NCBI GenBank assembly: GCA_007258455.2 | Contig: VDFB02000002.1 | Span: 725,283-789,282 of the forward strand | Source: Sequoia sempervirens | Taxonomy: Eukaryota > Streptophyta > Pinopsida > Cupressales > Cupressaceae | Direction: 5' to 3' | Length of the DNA: 64,000 nt | Shown: in pieces, positions 34,991-47,546 of the stretch | Layout of the letters: every line of letters begins with the position of its first letter | Numbering within the stretch: position 1 is the first letter of the stretch | Notes under the pieces: model-generated | What the model was told of the DNA's origin: nothing | The model's database searches: none | What the model saw: only the letters and a program-made list of their open reading frames with translations | Made by a program: the position numbers and the translations under genes

Positions 34991-35479
34991 ACAAGCTAAA
35001 AATAGGTCCAATAACCATGAATTGCTACCATATGGCCCTTATGGTACTTCATTATTGGTGTTGAATCATGCTCCTTTCTGACAAAATTAAGAGAATGAAC
35101 TGGGACAAGAAGCAAGCGAACAAGATAATGAAGTAGAATAGGTATGCAATGAAGATGAAATTTCATAGTTGTTCCATGATGGTAATAAGAATGATAATGG
35201 TCCTTTAGATGAGGAAGAAACATGTGTTGAAGAATTTTATATGTTCCACCAATGCACAAGATAGTATGATTTTATGAGTAGGAAAGTTGGAGGTCCACTC
35301 ATTACTTCAATTCCTCCAAATAACTTTGCCACACTACCTAATCCACATGTTAGTAACAATCCATCTTATCCTCATGTGCCAACACAATATATTTCAAAAA
35401 GTGGACAATCTAATCTCTGAAAGGGAAAGAACATTGATGCAGGCAAGGAAAAGTTGGTCGACCATTCCAAGGACACACT

Positions 35480-36280
35480 TGCTGATATGAGCATAGAACA
35501 ATTTTGTGAGTATGTAGCCGAGGAACTGAAGAAAATCAAGGTAAGCCTTTCTGCTTTCAAATAGTTAAGGTTTTCTAATATTAGAAATGCAGTCCTAGGA
35601 ACTTTTAAGGCCATTGTAGTCTCTCAAGATAGGGAAGTCAATGAAATAGCTAGAAATATTTCTGGCTCACAGACAACAAAAGACCAAAGCCAATGACAGT
35701 TTAAGGACAAGGGAAAAGAAAAGGATCAAAGTTAGGTTGCACAAGCTTATAATCCTATGAGTTTATTTCAAGGTAAGATTGAAACCCCTCCATTTCTGAT
35801 TTATATTCACATCTTTGGAAAAAAATTGCATAATTGCCTCTTAGATTTAGAAGCCTCCACAAATGTCATGCCCTTTGGTATTTGCAAAGCCTTAGGTATT
35901 ACTCCTATAGCTTCACAACAAAAGTTCACTTATTTATATAAGATAGAGGTGAATGTAGTAGGAGAACTTGAATATGATTCCCATGCAAGTTGCATTAGAG
36001 CATAGGATCCAATAAATCATCAACATTCAAGTGGTAAATATCCCTGATGTATATGGTCTAATATTAGGCAGGGATTTCACTGAGGCATTAAATGGATATG
36101 TGTCAAGTGACCATTCTCACATGTGGCTCCATTGGAAAGGAGTTCCAAACCAGATCAAAATTGAGAGGGAACCAAGGATGAAGTATGTGATTACTAAATA
36201 TCAAAATACTTCAAATGAGGTATTAATATCTAAAGTTGGCCTGGGAAATTATGTATTGGAAACCACCCCCTAGGAACTAG
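35480..36280 (+). pseudogene. GX aspartic protease domain
   Basis: A lead segment (SIEQFCEYVAEELKKIK, near 35490) precedes the protease. The catalytic loop reads LLDLEASTNVMPFGICKALG near 35840; the family form is DLGAS, so the catalytic glycine has become Glu, which should abolish activity. The second landmark, GLILGRDFTEALNGYVSSD (36055), is the normal flap-to-C-terminal strand, followed by QIKIEREPRMKYV. Two ORFs (35757-36005 and 36031-36273) are in shifted frames. Confidence 0.8.
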
Positions 36281-36714
36281 GCATAAATGAAATCTTCATG
36301 ATGCATGATGTGCCCAAGGAGCTTACTCAATAATCTAATAGTACTATAGCATTAGTAGAATCAATAGAAGAGGGTGAAGACCAAGGAGATGGTCAGCTTA
36401 GTCTATTAGATAACTTCCAAGAGTTTATTGAAAAATGCATAGAAGACCAAATCTAGCTGGGTAGAGATATGAACTTTGAAGAATTGTTTCTTCCAAACTC
36501 ATGCAAAGTTCACAATGCCTCTCATCGTGAGTTAGAATATTGTCTATGCCAAAGAACAGTGGATCAAAATAAAGAACTACATTAACCCACCTGCAGCTAT
36601 TAGGATTAGTGTGCAAAGTATTCAAGATGATCCTAAAGGAAAAAGGTTGATGTCCTAGGAGGACTCTCTGAGTAGTAGCAGAACTAATGAGGATAGATCA
36701 AAAGCATTAGGTGC

Positions 36715-37130
36715 TACTGGTTATTGGACACCTAGCTTTGATGAGTCCAAGTCCAAGTAGGGAATTGAGCCTGGGTTTGAACTAATCAATCCCAAAGGTA
36801 AGACTTTCTTCATTGCTCATAGACTTCAATTCCATTGCACTAATATTGTAGCTCAATATGAAGCAATAATTCATGGGTTGTTGATGGATTTGAGAAAGAA
36901 GGTTAATATATTACAAGTTTTTGGGGACTCTGAGTTGGTAGTTAGGAAATTCAAAAGGCAATATTCATGTCATGATAGAAGAATGACCAATTATAGGCAC
37001 AAAGTATGGGATTTAATTGAGGGATTTGATTCTTTCAAAATTTAAGTGATACCTCAAAGTAAAAATCAAACTACAGATGTTTCAGCATAGGAAACGAGCA
37101 TGTTGCAACCCTTATCACTCTCGAGATTAA
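36715..37130 (+). pseudogene. GX extra RNase H domain upstream of RT
   Basis: Reads PSFDESKSK near 36735 (first Asp), AHRLQFHCTNIVAQYEAIIH near 36818 (Glu), VFGDSELVVRKFKRQYSCHD near 36920 (second Asp) and YRHKVWDLIEGFDSF near 36995. This is the full landmark set of the extra RNase H in Tat-like elements, here between protease and RT. A second, RT-linked RNase H follows at 38400-39000. The same order is present in E2. Confidence 0.75.
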
Positions 37131-37539
37131 AGAAGTTAAATTTGGAACTCCCTCTTGTAGCCCGAATGTCGAATAACATAAAACCAATTTTCAAGTATTC
37201 AAGGATGAAAAGCACATTCTAGATTTCATTACAAGCTCTGATGTTTTCGCTACTTAGATAATTGATGAAGTAGAGCCCCATGAGGCAGAAATTGACTCAG
37301 AAGGAGTTATTAACTTGAAAAAAATACAATCCCAATAGGAATCGTACAGCTAGAAAGGATCTTTGATCTAGAAATAATAAAGGATTATGAGCAATAAAAC
37401 ACAAAGGACTCCATTAGTAGCTAGTGTGACATGTATAATATGGGAACTCTGGATGATGTTAAGAATGTGTTCATTGGGAAGGTGTGTAGTCTAGAAGAAA
37501 GGAGGGGGATTATAGATGCACTTCACGTATAACAATATG

Positions 37540-38400
37540 TTATAGCTTTGAGCTATGAAGATATGAAGACGTATGATACCTCAATCATTACGTACATTAT
37601 TCCTCTCAAGCTTGGTGCTAAGCCATTTAGGAAAAGAAAGACCAATCAATGCCCTATTGGAACCAATTAGGAGGTACAAAAATTATTGTCTTCTTGCATC
37701 ATATTTCCAATTAGACACTCTACTTGGATTGCTAACCTGGTTCCAATGAGGAAGAAAAATGGAGAAATCAGGCTTTACGTTGACTTCAAGAATCTTAATC
37801 ATGCCTTAGAAAAGGAAAATTACCCTATCCCATCATTAGATGAGGTATTACAAATTGTCAATGGATCCCAAATGATGTCCTTCTAGGATGGATACTCAAG
37901 GTATAATAAAGTTATGGTACAGTATGAGGATAGACACAAGACTACCTTCACCACAAAATGGGGTACCTTTTCTTATAGAAGAATGCCTTTTGGATTAATC
38001 AATGCAGGGGAAACCTTTCAGAGGGCCATGGAAATTCCCTTCAAGGATATTATAGGTAAATGTATTATCATATACATGGATGACTTAAATATTTTCTGAA
38101 ATAAAAGAGGTGATCATATTTTAGATTTATGCAAGGTGTTCTAGAGATGTTGAGAATTTGGTATTTCACTCAATCCTAAGAACTGTATCTTTGGAGTTAC
38201 TGAGGGGAAGTTTTTGGGCCATGTTGTTTCAGAAAAGGGCATATCCATTGGTCTGAAAAGAATAGAAGCCATATTTAAAATCCAACCTCTAGCTAGTAAG
38301 AAGGAGATGAAATCCTTCTTTAGGAAAATTAATTTCGTTAGGAAGTTTATTACTGGGTTTGCAGAGATAGTTAAACATTTGAATGTAATGTTGAAATAGG
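37540..38400 (+). pseudogene. GX reverse transcriptase remnant
   Basis: Motifs in order: IANLVPMRKKNGEIRLYVDF (37730), NHALEKENYPIPSLDEVL (37798), MVQYEDRHKTTFTTKWGTFS (37914), YRRMPFGLINAGETFQRAME (37975) and the catalytic IIIYMDDLNIF (Y-M-D-D, 38070). The connection follows: NPKNCIFGVTEGKFLGHVVS (38172) and KKEMKSFFRKINFVRKFI (38300). Broken by stops at 37885, 38097 and elsewhere. Length and spacing fit a full Ty3 RT. Confidence 0.88.
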
Positions 38401-39003
38401 ATGCAAAAGTTGAATGGAATGCTGAAGAAAAGGAAAATTTTGCAAAGATTAAGAGGGAAATAGCTAATGCCCCGATGTTGGTGAGTCCATATTATTCCAA
38501 GCCCTTTTACATATACTCATTTGCACCTGATCATTCTTGTGCTGGCATGCTAACTCAAAACTTTGATCAAGGAAATGAGTAGGCTATAGCCTTCATGAGT
38601 GCTCCATTGAAATATGTAGAATTAAAGTACCCCATTGTTGAAAAAAAAGCTTATGTTCTAGTCATAGGTGTGAAGAAGTTTCGACACTACATCCTAAGAA
38701 ATAAAGTTTTTGTAATAGTGCTAGACCCTATGGTCAAACTTCTGCTGATGTAGAGTGAGTTGGGGGAGTGATGGGAAAAATGTGTTACAATGCTACAAGA
38801 GTATGACATCAAAATACAACCCATGAAACTTGTGAGAGGGCACAAATTGAATAAGACTATGGCTGAAATTGGTCCTAACATCACAACCCAACAGTACCAC
38901 CACCAAGACATCTCTCCTGATGAACGGTATGATGATATTTTATATTACCTATTGAATCAAAAATGTCCTACTCATCTCAACACAATGCAACAAAGAGTCT
39001 AAT
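38401..39003 (+). pseudogene. GX RT-linked RNase H remnant
   Basis: Reads SPYYSKPFYIYSFAPDHSCA near 38485, AIAFMSAPLKYVELKYPIVE near 38585, KKFRHYILRNKVFVIV near 38670 and MLQEYDIKIQPMKLVRGHKL near 38790, the usual chain of the Ty3 RNase H. Several stops, mostly TAG. Confidence 0.8.
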
Positions 39004-40180
39004 GCTTAAAGAGTGACAACTATATGTTCAAAGGATATATCCTATATAAAAAGAGCCATGAAGGCATCTACCTTCATTATCTTGGGAAAGAAAAGGCTAC
39101 TCGGATGATGAAAGAGTTTCATGATAAGTATGGTATAGGCCATGGTTCTAGACCAACTATGACACACCAAATCTTAAGGGTATGATATTATTGGTTGAAT
39201 CTATTTAAGGATGCACACAATCACATAAGAACTTGCCATGTATGTTAGACTACAACTAACAAGGAGAAGCATTCAACACTTCCACTACAGCCAGTGATTG
39301 AGTTAAAACCATTCGCGCAGTGGGGACTGGACTTCATTGGTCCAATTAACCCACCTTCCTCTACAAGACATAGGTATATTCTTACCGTAACTGATTACTT
39401 TACTAGATGGACTAAGGCCCTTTCCTGTAAGCAGTGTACTTCTAAAGTAGTGATCAATTTTTTGTAATTAGGTATTATAAATTTTTTTGGTTGTACAAAT
39501 GCTTTAGTTTGTGATAATGGTCTTGCATTTTCTTCACTAATTTTTTTTGGATGGGAATTTGATCATGGAATCATTATTAAATTTGCTTCTAACTATTATC
39601 CACAAGGAAATGGTTTGGTGGAGTCTACAAACAAGAACCTTTTGATAGTCATCTATAAACTACTAGAGAGAAATCCTAAACATTGGCATACTTAGCTCAG
39701 ATTTTTTCTTTACAGATATCGTACTAGACACAAAGCCTCCCTAGGGATGTCTCCTTATCACCTTGTGTATGATATTGAGTTACTATTTCCAATCCAGTTG
39801 AAAATCCCCACTTTGTAATTCATTAATGATTACTATGATGAAGGGGATAGATGTGAGGCTTGACTGGCTAAGCTTCTACACCTTGAAGACAAAAGAGATG
39901 AAGCATTAGAAAAAATTTCTAAGCTCCAAGGAATTGTCAAAATATGGTTTTATTGAAAATCCAAGGTGAAAGCATTTTGAATCTTTGACTTGGTCTTATA
40001 TTCAGATAAAGCACAAGACAAAAGGAGAGAACATGGAAAATTTGACAAGCTCTTTCTTGGCCCCTTTTAGATCTTAGAGATATTGGGAGATAATTATTTT
40101 TGTTTGAAGATACTCAATGGAGAGGATGTCCCATTGCTTGTCAACAAGCAGTATTTGAAGCATTACTTCCTAGCTTGAGT
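39004..40180 (+). pseudogene. GX integrase remnant
   Basis: Contains the zinc-binding HDKYGIGHGS and CHVC (39120-39245), then the catalytic core with WGLDFIGPINPPSS (first Asp, 39325), VCDNGLAFSS (second Asp, 39508) and GNGLVESTNKN (Glu, 39610), so the D-D-E set is readable. The C-terminal part gives GKFDKLFLGPF (40040) and LLVNKQYLKHYFLA at the end (40138-40180). It has no chromodomain. Stops interrupt it in more than ten places. Confidence 0.85.
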
Positions 40181-40182
40181 TT

Positions 40183-41156
40183 TTTTAAGCTCTCCATTGT
40201 AAATAGTTAGTTTAGGTGTTGGTTTCTTTTTCTTTTACTTTTTTTTTCTACTTTGGTTGGTATGGTTTTCTTTGGTTTACTCTTGGGTTTTGGTTAGTGT
40301 AGGTTTGTTGTAGTTTAGGTTTGGGTTTAGTTTTGCTTTTCTTCTCCAATTTTGGGTTCCACTGTTCTCTTCTAGGAGTGTTGTACCTATACAACAACTA
40401 TTGAATTATTAGGGACTATTCTAAGTATTTCCTTTACAAACTTTAATCATCCTTCAAGGATAAGTTAGTGGAAGTCCTTTATTCAGTGTCACATGTGCTA
40501 AATGATTAAAGTAGATGAGTCATTGGATTAAGTTAGTTCTAGAATGTGCTTGAGTCTCATACTTACACACACATTTTAAGAATCTGGAGGTTGTTGAAGG
40601 TTCCTTATGAGGTCTAGTTAAGTGAAAAATCCTATTTATGCTTCAATTCCATTGTGGTTCTCAACCCTAAAATTGAACTTTTTTGTTCATAGGTTGAAAT
40701 GAAAAGTGAAAAGAAAAGAATAAAAATAAATAAAACAAAAAGAGAATATTGAAAAATCAAAAGTAAATTAAACTTATCAAGAGTATTTGAATATCTCTAT
40801 CTGGGCTATGGATGCTTGGATGGCAGTAGAGCTATGTTTAGGAGAATCACAATGATAACCTCATTAGGGCTATGGACTCCTGACTAGAAGTGAGGCTCTA
40901 TCCAAGTTGCTATTGAAGTTAGAATATCTACATAGCTTGAATTGACTGACCTTAGTTCCTTGCAGTAGTTAAAGGAGGGAAATGAACACATTTGTATACA
41001 CTAGGATTTCAACATAGGAAGGACCTACTTTTCCATTGGCTCTAAAACTTTGTTTATGGGTGACTCGATGCAAGGACCAAAACCAGAGTTCTAGGTTCTT
41101 GATTCCAACTTTTCATCAAAATGCTCAGGAGCATTTCCCCAATAAGAGTCTCCATT
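40183..41156. other. GX spacer between integrase and 3' LTR
   Basis: Nearly 1 kb with no coding signal, T-rich at first (ctttttttttctactttgg). A purine stretch 'ttaaaggagggaaatga' lies at 40971-40988, about 170 bp before the LTR; directly before the LTR no polypurine tract is seen. Confidence 0.5.
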
Positions 41157-44100
41157 TGTTGTGCACTTTTCGAACACATGCCCTGCTAAAAGAAAGGACC
41201 CTCTTATTGTTGGTTTTTTTTGTTTTCTTTCTTTAGGGTTTTTAACTTTTCCCCTTAAGGGATAGGTTCCTCAAATTTTTTTTTCTTCATCCAGGAATTC
41301 AATGTCTTATTTGCACTCAAGGCGATTTATTTTTTGGGCAACATCATGATCATAGTCTAGCTCTTAGAAGTCTACCTCAATTCAAAACTTCAACTTGAAG
41401 CCAAAATTAGCTAAGTTAGTGAGAATTCTAGAAAATCTAAGCTCCCTCGGATTACCTAAGGTCTAGTCTGTCTAAAGATTCTGTCTCCTCTTAGATTTTC
41501 CGAGTCTATGGTGCCTTCATTTTCCTAGGATTTTCAAAAATTTATGGTATGTGATAGTGGGATTTTAATGTGAAATAGGGTGATATAATTGAAAATAATG
41601 GTGTATTCCTTTTCATTCTAACATTGTGTGCATTTGAAACTAAGAGGACTTGCTCCCATCTCATGATTTGGTAAACTCTAGAGTGAAGGTAGTGATTCTT
41701 GCATGGTTGTTGCTAATTTCTTAGAAGCTTTCATTAGATTCCTTCTCCTTGTGTGGAATTTCAAGGTAGGTCATTCTTTTTTCCTTCAATTGAGTTTTTT
41801 TTCAAGATGATTTGATCTACTTTTGGCTTAATGAGGGATTATTTAAGGGGTGTGTTTTGTTGCATGCATAGTTTTTTTTGGTTCAAACAGTTAGGGTTTC
41901 CCCATTCTTTAGGTATGCATTCAAATGATTTTGGTTAGGACTTTGATTTGAGTAGAATGGGATACTAGGGTTCATTAAAATCTTCTGAATTCACCCTTCT
42001 TATTATTTTTTCATGTTGAGATTTAGATTATAGGGTGTCGCACTACTTTGAAATTCAACTAAGAAACCCTAGTTTCTCAAATGCCCTAGTTGAACAAGTT
42101 GTGAATTTGATGGATTAAATGAATAATGCTAAAATATTGTTGTGTGAAGTGTTATATTTAAACCAATGTAAGGAGTCAACATGAATTTAACTGGGTAAAC
42201 CAATCATGATTCATACTTTTAGCACAAGACAAGTTCAACACTTAGCCAATTTCAATCTTGAGAAAACCACCAAAAAATTTTAAGGTAGCTCAGATTTTTT
42301 GAGCCTTAATTCTCTCATAGAATCTGGCCCCCCTTGGATTTCTCAAATCTTTCATAACCTCAAAATATTGAAACCAAGGGTATAAGAAAATAGATAGCAA
42401 CTTCGTCTTCACCAAAGAGGGAATTTTGCACTTAGCAAAATTTTAAGTTTGAATCACCTTCGGCAATTCTAAGGTAGCTCAGATTTCCTAAGTCTTAATT
42501 CGCTCATAGAATCCAACCTCGCTTGAAATTCCTGAATCCCTCAATCCTATGAATCTTTGATGCATGTGATAAATTGAACTTTGATGGTCTAGAACATGAT
42601 CTCAAGAGAATGGTTATTAATACATGAGCACTATTATGTCAAAAAATCAATAAAGATGCCTTAAGAGCCTCTAATTGTGATTTAAAGGTATATATTTGGA
42701 TATTCACTAAAAAATCTGAGCTCCCTCTGATTACCTAAGCTCTAATCTAGTTAGAGAATCTACCCTAGGGTAAAAATTTTGAGGTTTCCTTAATAACTCC
42801 AAATTCTAAGTTTTGATAATAAATGAGCTTACAAATGAGTCTATGTGATCTTCATTGGTGAAATCTTATTGCACATAAGAAATTTTCATTCTTGAATGTG
42901 ATATTCACTTTCATGCTTTTTTGATAGTCTAATGGTAGAATTTCATTAAGTAACTAGTCTAGTTTACATTACCATTATAGTTTATATTGTAATTTTGATT
43001 TACATTTAAGGGTATCATTTGGGCATATATTGATAGATCTCATTAAATGAATGGAATGTATTACAGAGTTGTGTAGCTATATATGCATGTGGGTGATTAT
43101 GGTTTTCTATAATAGATGCAGGCATAGTTGAGCCTTGACAATACTTTCAAATCAAAAGTTGCTACAGTATAAGAGTAGGTGAAAAAGAGAGCTAAGAGAA
43201 TGAAGTATGATTTCAAGGGTATATGGCTAGAATCCACAATTTCTACTACCTAGGAAAAGATTGCAGATAAAAATATGGGGCATGTGGAGTATGATGACTT
43301 TCAACAAGGGATGTTTTGCAATGCACCCACTAAACTAGAGCAAATCCTTACTCACACTAGCCTAGCTCAAGCAATAGGGTTCCCACCCACACAATTGTGC
43401 AATGAATTGGTTTTGGAGTGTGCAAGGATCTATGATTCTAATAAGAGGATCATAGCTGGACCTCAAGGTAGAGTCATGGCCAATCTCAGTAAGGAATCCA
43501 AAGCAAAGATGTTGAACATTGCCTCACATCACAAACTCATTAAAGAGATAAATATTGGAGAGGCACTAAATTTCTATGACCCAATAGAGCCATGGAGATA
43601 GTGAACATTTCCTAGATATTGAAGCCTAAACCCTATTATTCCAAGTTTCCCAAACAATTATATAGAAGTTATTTCAAGCTTGAGTACCATGATGTCATAA
43701 CCCTCTTGGGTAGAATAATGGGGATGGAAGAGGCTCACATTTTCCACACTTGGATGTTTTATCTTTTTACGAAAATCATGTGTGGAAAACATTACCATTG
43801 GGGTAGGATTATAAGCAATAACTTGGATGTGCAACTAAGTAATATGAAAAATACTAACAAGTTCACAATGACCTCCTACCTTGTATATATGTTAGCAAGC
43901 AAAACCAAGTACAAAGGTCTCAATTGCAAAGGATCCTTGGGAAAGGATAAGATATGGGATATCTACCCACAATTGTAGTACAAAAAAAAAAACTATAGGA
44001 GAGCCAATGATGCATTATTTATTTATATTTCTAGGTTACATCAAGATGCTCTTCATGTTAGAATTTATTTTGATGCAATGGACCTAATCAAACAATATGG

Positions 44101-44592
44101 GTAGTGGTTTATAAAATTCCAAATATTCATGTATATCAAGATACAAGGGTCTCCTGCTATCCCTACCAGATTACCAAGATACCCAGCCAATAAACTCATA
44201 CTATTAGAATTGAAAAAAAAATATGGTAGCATTTGATGCTTTCATACAAAACGATTTGCATAAGAAATGGTTAGGGACAAAATTCCCATTGAGGTTGGAA
44301 CCCTAGAGGCATGCCCCTCAATCCAAAGTGCTCAATATTTTGAGAAGGAGATGGCATAATTTGAGTTATATTCCCACACTAATAGGGATAACTTTGATCC
44401 TTATGGAAAAGATAAGAAGCAGGCTAAAAGAGAATTCAAACATAAGGATCATATTGAGTATTATTGGGCTAATTGTCGTGATGAGTGTGAAGTTATCAAG
44501 AGAAGGTTCTTCAGGATACACATTAATTTGATAAGGATCTACAGGGTAATAGAGGTATGAGACCAAGTTCATGATGATGAGGAAAATCTAAT

Positions 44593-44595
44593 TTA
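44593..44595. repeat. Target-site duplication of MITE-3 (TTA)
   Basis: TTA before the element and TTA at 45390-45392 after it. The empty site in the other LTR reads 'ctaattcgacacc'. Confidence 0.6.
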
Positions 44596-45389
44596 GGGGT
44601 ATGTGCAAGATCATGATGGGCCAAAAAGTGGTAATATGATGGCTATTTGTAGGGTATGTGGCTGATGACTTTTTTTTTACCCAAAATTGATGAAATGAAA
44701 AGGGTTTTTAAAGGAGATTCTCAAATTTCCACCAATATAAATTATTCTTTACTTTGAATTTAATAAATAATTAATATTCATTTTCTATTTGAATTATGAC
44801 TAAAGTGTTGATTAATAGGCTGATTGAAAAACATCTATAGATTTTAAACGGTATCACATTTTTTGAATTAAAAAAATGCATCACATTCTATGCTTCGCAT
44901 ACTATAGGATTAAAAAATGAAAAATTGAATTTCATGAAGTTTTGACCAAGTTAAGGTGGTTAGACATACGAGTTTTTGTATTTTCTAAAAGTTGTAATAA
45001 AAATTCATAATTAATTATTTACTTAGAAAAAATATAAAAAAATATGCATCACATACATACATGAGTCCTCTACATATGTCTAAAATATTATAAAAAAATA
45101 TTAGCATTTTATTGTGTTTAGGGTGGTCAGACAGACACCTACTTATTTTTTCCCAAAAATTTAAGTAATATTGCATTGAAATTTCAAATTTTCACCAAAT
45201 AGATTTTTTTTTATATAAACCTAGTTGTTTAGAAACTACATTAAATTTTCTATAGATTCTATTCTTATATTTTTTTGAAATAATATAGATAACTTATTCA
45301 AATTTTTACATCAAGTTGCCTAACTCTTATTTTTCTTAGTTTTTTACCACTTAAAGGCTTTTTTTTTCATGGTGATCCTGCACATGCCC
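44596..45389. mobile_element. MITE-3: inverted-repeat DNA element in the GX 3' LTR
   Basis: 794 bp. Left end GGGGTATGTGCAAGATCATG, right end catggtgatcctgcacatgccc. The inverted repeats extend about 40 bp if a 7-bp gap is allowed (shared GGCC and AAGTGG blocks). A TTA duplication and GGG ends are as in PIF/Harbinger-type elements. The empty site is at 29241-29255. Non-coding; it lies in the LTR ORF. Confidence 0.82.
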
Positions 45390-47538
45390 TTAGCACCATG
45401 ATTATAAGCCTTACAAGAATAAACCTCTACCTTTAGTGAACCAGTCAAAAGAAGATGTGATAGACCTAGACCAGGTAACATAACCACTAAGAAAATATTC
45501 AAGGCTTTGGGTCAAGCACAAAGTGCTAAAACTGGAAGTAGAGGGTACCAAGTTCACCTATGAGCTTATGGGGGATCTAGAATCACATTTTGAAGAGGAA
45601 ACAAAATTTGACAAGGGTGACATCACCAGGCCTCATGACAAAGATAGTTAAGAAGAGGACATACCTCTTATAATGAAAAGGAAAATTAGGAGTCAAACTC
45701 AGGCCAAGCATGTTGAGAGGAATTCTCCTAAACCAAATAAGGCTCCTAAGGCTGGCACTACAACTAAAGAAGGAGAAGCTACACAACCAGCTAAGAAGAG
45801 GAAGTTGGTCATAGAGGGCTAGAAGATAGTAGAGGAAAGAAAAACAAACACTGTCATTGATGCAACCACTTCAACCAAGGTCGTGGATATCAAAAGTTCA
45901 AGGGAGAAGCCTCAAGTTTATGTTAGGATAAATTATCCTAAGCAAAAGAAATCCCCAATGATATAGGTAAACATTGCTAAAAAGGAGGTGTAGATTAAAG
46001 AGGCACCTATAGATGATAGTGCAAAGAGAGCAGCTATAGGAAATAATACTCCTCCTCCTCCTCTTCACAATACACTAATCTCAGAGGAAGCAACTAATAA
46101 TGAAAGCAATATATAAAATGACCCTAGGCAACATGAGTCTGAAGATGAAGAGATCTCTACTCCCTAAAGTGGGGAATGGAAAAATTTCATGGAGGAAATT
46201 AGGAAATCAACCTTTGGAGTTTAGAGCAAGAATGTTGAATCTAAGGTGACTCAAGAGATTCCATCCAAGTCTCCACAAAATTAAATGGTTAATAAGCATG
46301 AAAATCAGCAAGAGGGAGAAAAGAAAGCAAAAAAAAATGGTGATATTGAAATCTAGGATAAGATTGAACAAGAGGCTCCTTCTATTGACATATAGACAAA
46401 GTAGTCTATTATTCTAGAATGACTAGAAAATAGGCTTAGCAAAAATCCATTTATAGTTCAAGAAGAGAACCCCAGTTGCGATAAGTTTTTAGAACAATGG
46501 GGACAACCTAAGGAAAGGAAAAGAGAAATAACTATCTTTAAGTTCTCAATGGATGAATTTAATAACAGGGTTATTCGCGTAGTTGTTCCTATGGAAAATA
46601 AATACAAATATGAAGTAAGGAACACAAAATATAAGGTACAAATAATTAATTTGCGTCCATCTACCAAGGAACAAGAGAAAGAGGAGTTCCAAGAATCATC
46701 TCAAGCTATTTTGAGAAGGTTGGACAAGGAAATTGAGGAGAAAGAGGAGTTTTAAAGGAAACTCAATGATGTTTATAAATATGTTCAACACTTGATGAAA
46801 ACCTTGCAAACAACTAGCAGAGAAGGTTATTCAATTCTAGAGGGATTAATACCGAAGAAGGTTGTCTTAGAAATTGAGAGGTTGAAGTCTTTAGTTTACA
46901 ACACTTAGAGATGGCTCCATGATGTCAACAAAAGAGTTGATGAATCTATTAAGCGGATATTTAACATCAATGCTAAGGTTGTTGAATTCTTAGAAGATAC
47001 CTCTCAATTTGCTGATGATTGTAAAAAAACTAATGAATCTATTGTGGAGGAGTTAAAGAAGATTTTACAAGTTCCCAAAGATTATTTGAAGGATGCATCT
47101 ATCTATATTTCTAAGCTGGACAAATATCATGAATTGCAAGTTGAATGGAATAAAATGATGTCCAAATATGTTGATGAGTTAAAAACTCATAAATTAAGAA
47201 TAAAATTTATTCCAACTCCAAATCCAGCTGACATGGAAGAAATATTAGAAAAGGTCAAAGATCTCTCCAACAAATTGGAAGCCAATACGAAAGGAGAAAA
47301 CATCCAGCTTGGAATGACCTAATGAATACTATTAGTCACATGACTCTACAACCAGGAGGGGGCGACCTAGAACTTTTTACCAATGATGTAATATTTTCTT
47401 CAAAGTTCTAGGTCAACCTAGGACCTATTTTGAAACTATGAAAATGTAATTTTATTTTATTAAAAATATCTCTAGTCTGACCTGTTTGGCTGACCTCATT
47501 TCTTAACCCTAATTCTGGGCTAAAGTAAAGTGATTTTT

Positions 47539-47546
47539 CTATAAAT
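47539..47546 (+). promoter_or_regulatory. TATA box of the GX 3' LTR
   Basis: CTATAAAT conserved with 32481 in the 5' LTR, downstream of the LTR ORF. Confidence 0.5.

Larger units (their letters stand above)
43116..47323 (+). pseudogene. GX LTR ORF, 3' LTR copy
   Basis: Second copy of the LTR ORF. Here the likely start ATG survives (43116, MQ-, followed by a stop, then LSLG). Main open parts: 43275-43601 (GHVEYDDFQQGMFCNAPTKL), 43619-43978 (PYYSKFPKQLYRSYFKLEYH, EEAHIFHTWMFYLFTKI), 46549-46755 and 47044-47322 (coiled coil ending ENIQLGMT). It is split by MITE-3 at 44596. Comparison of both copies identifies most stops as private mutations, so the ancestral frame was long and open. Function unknown. 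Confidence 0.55.
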
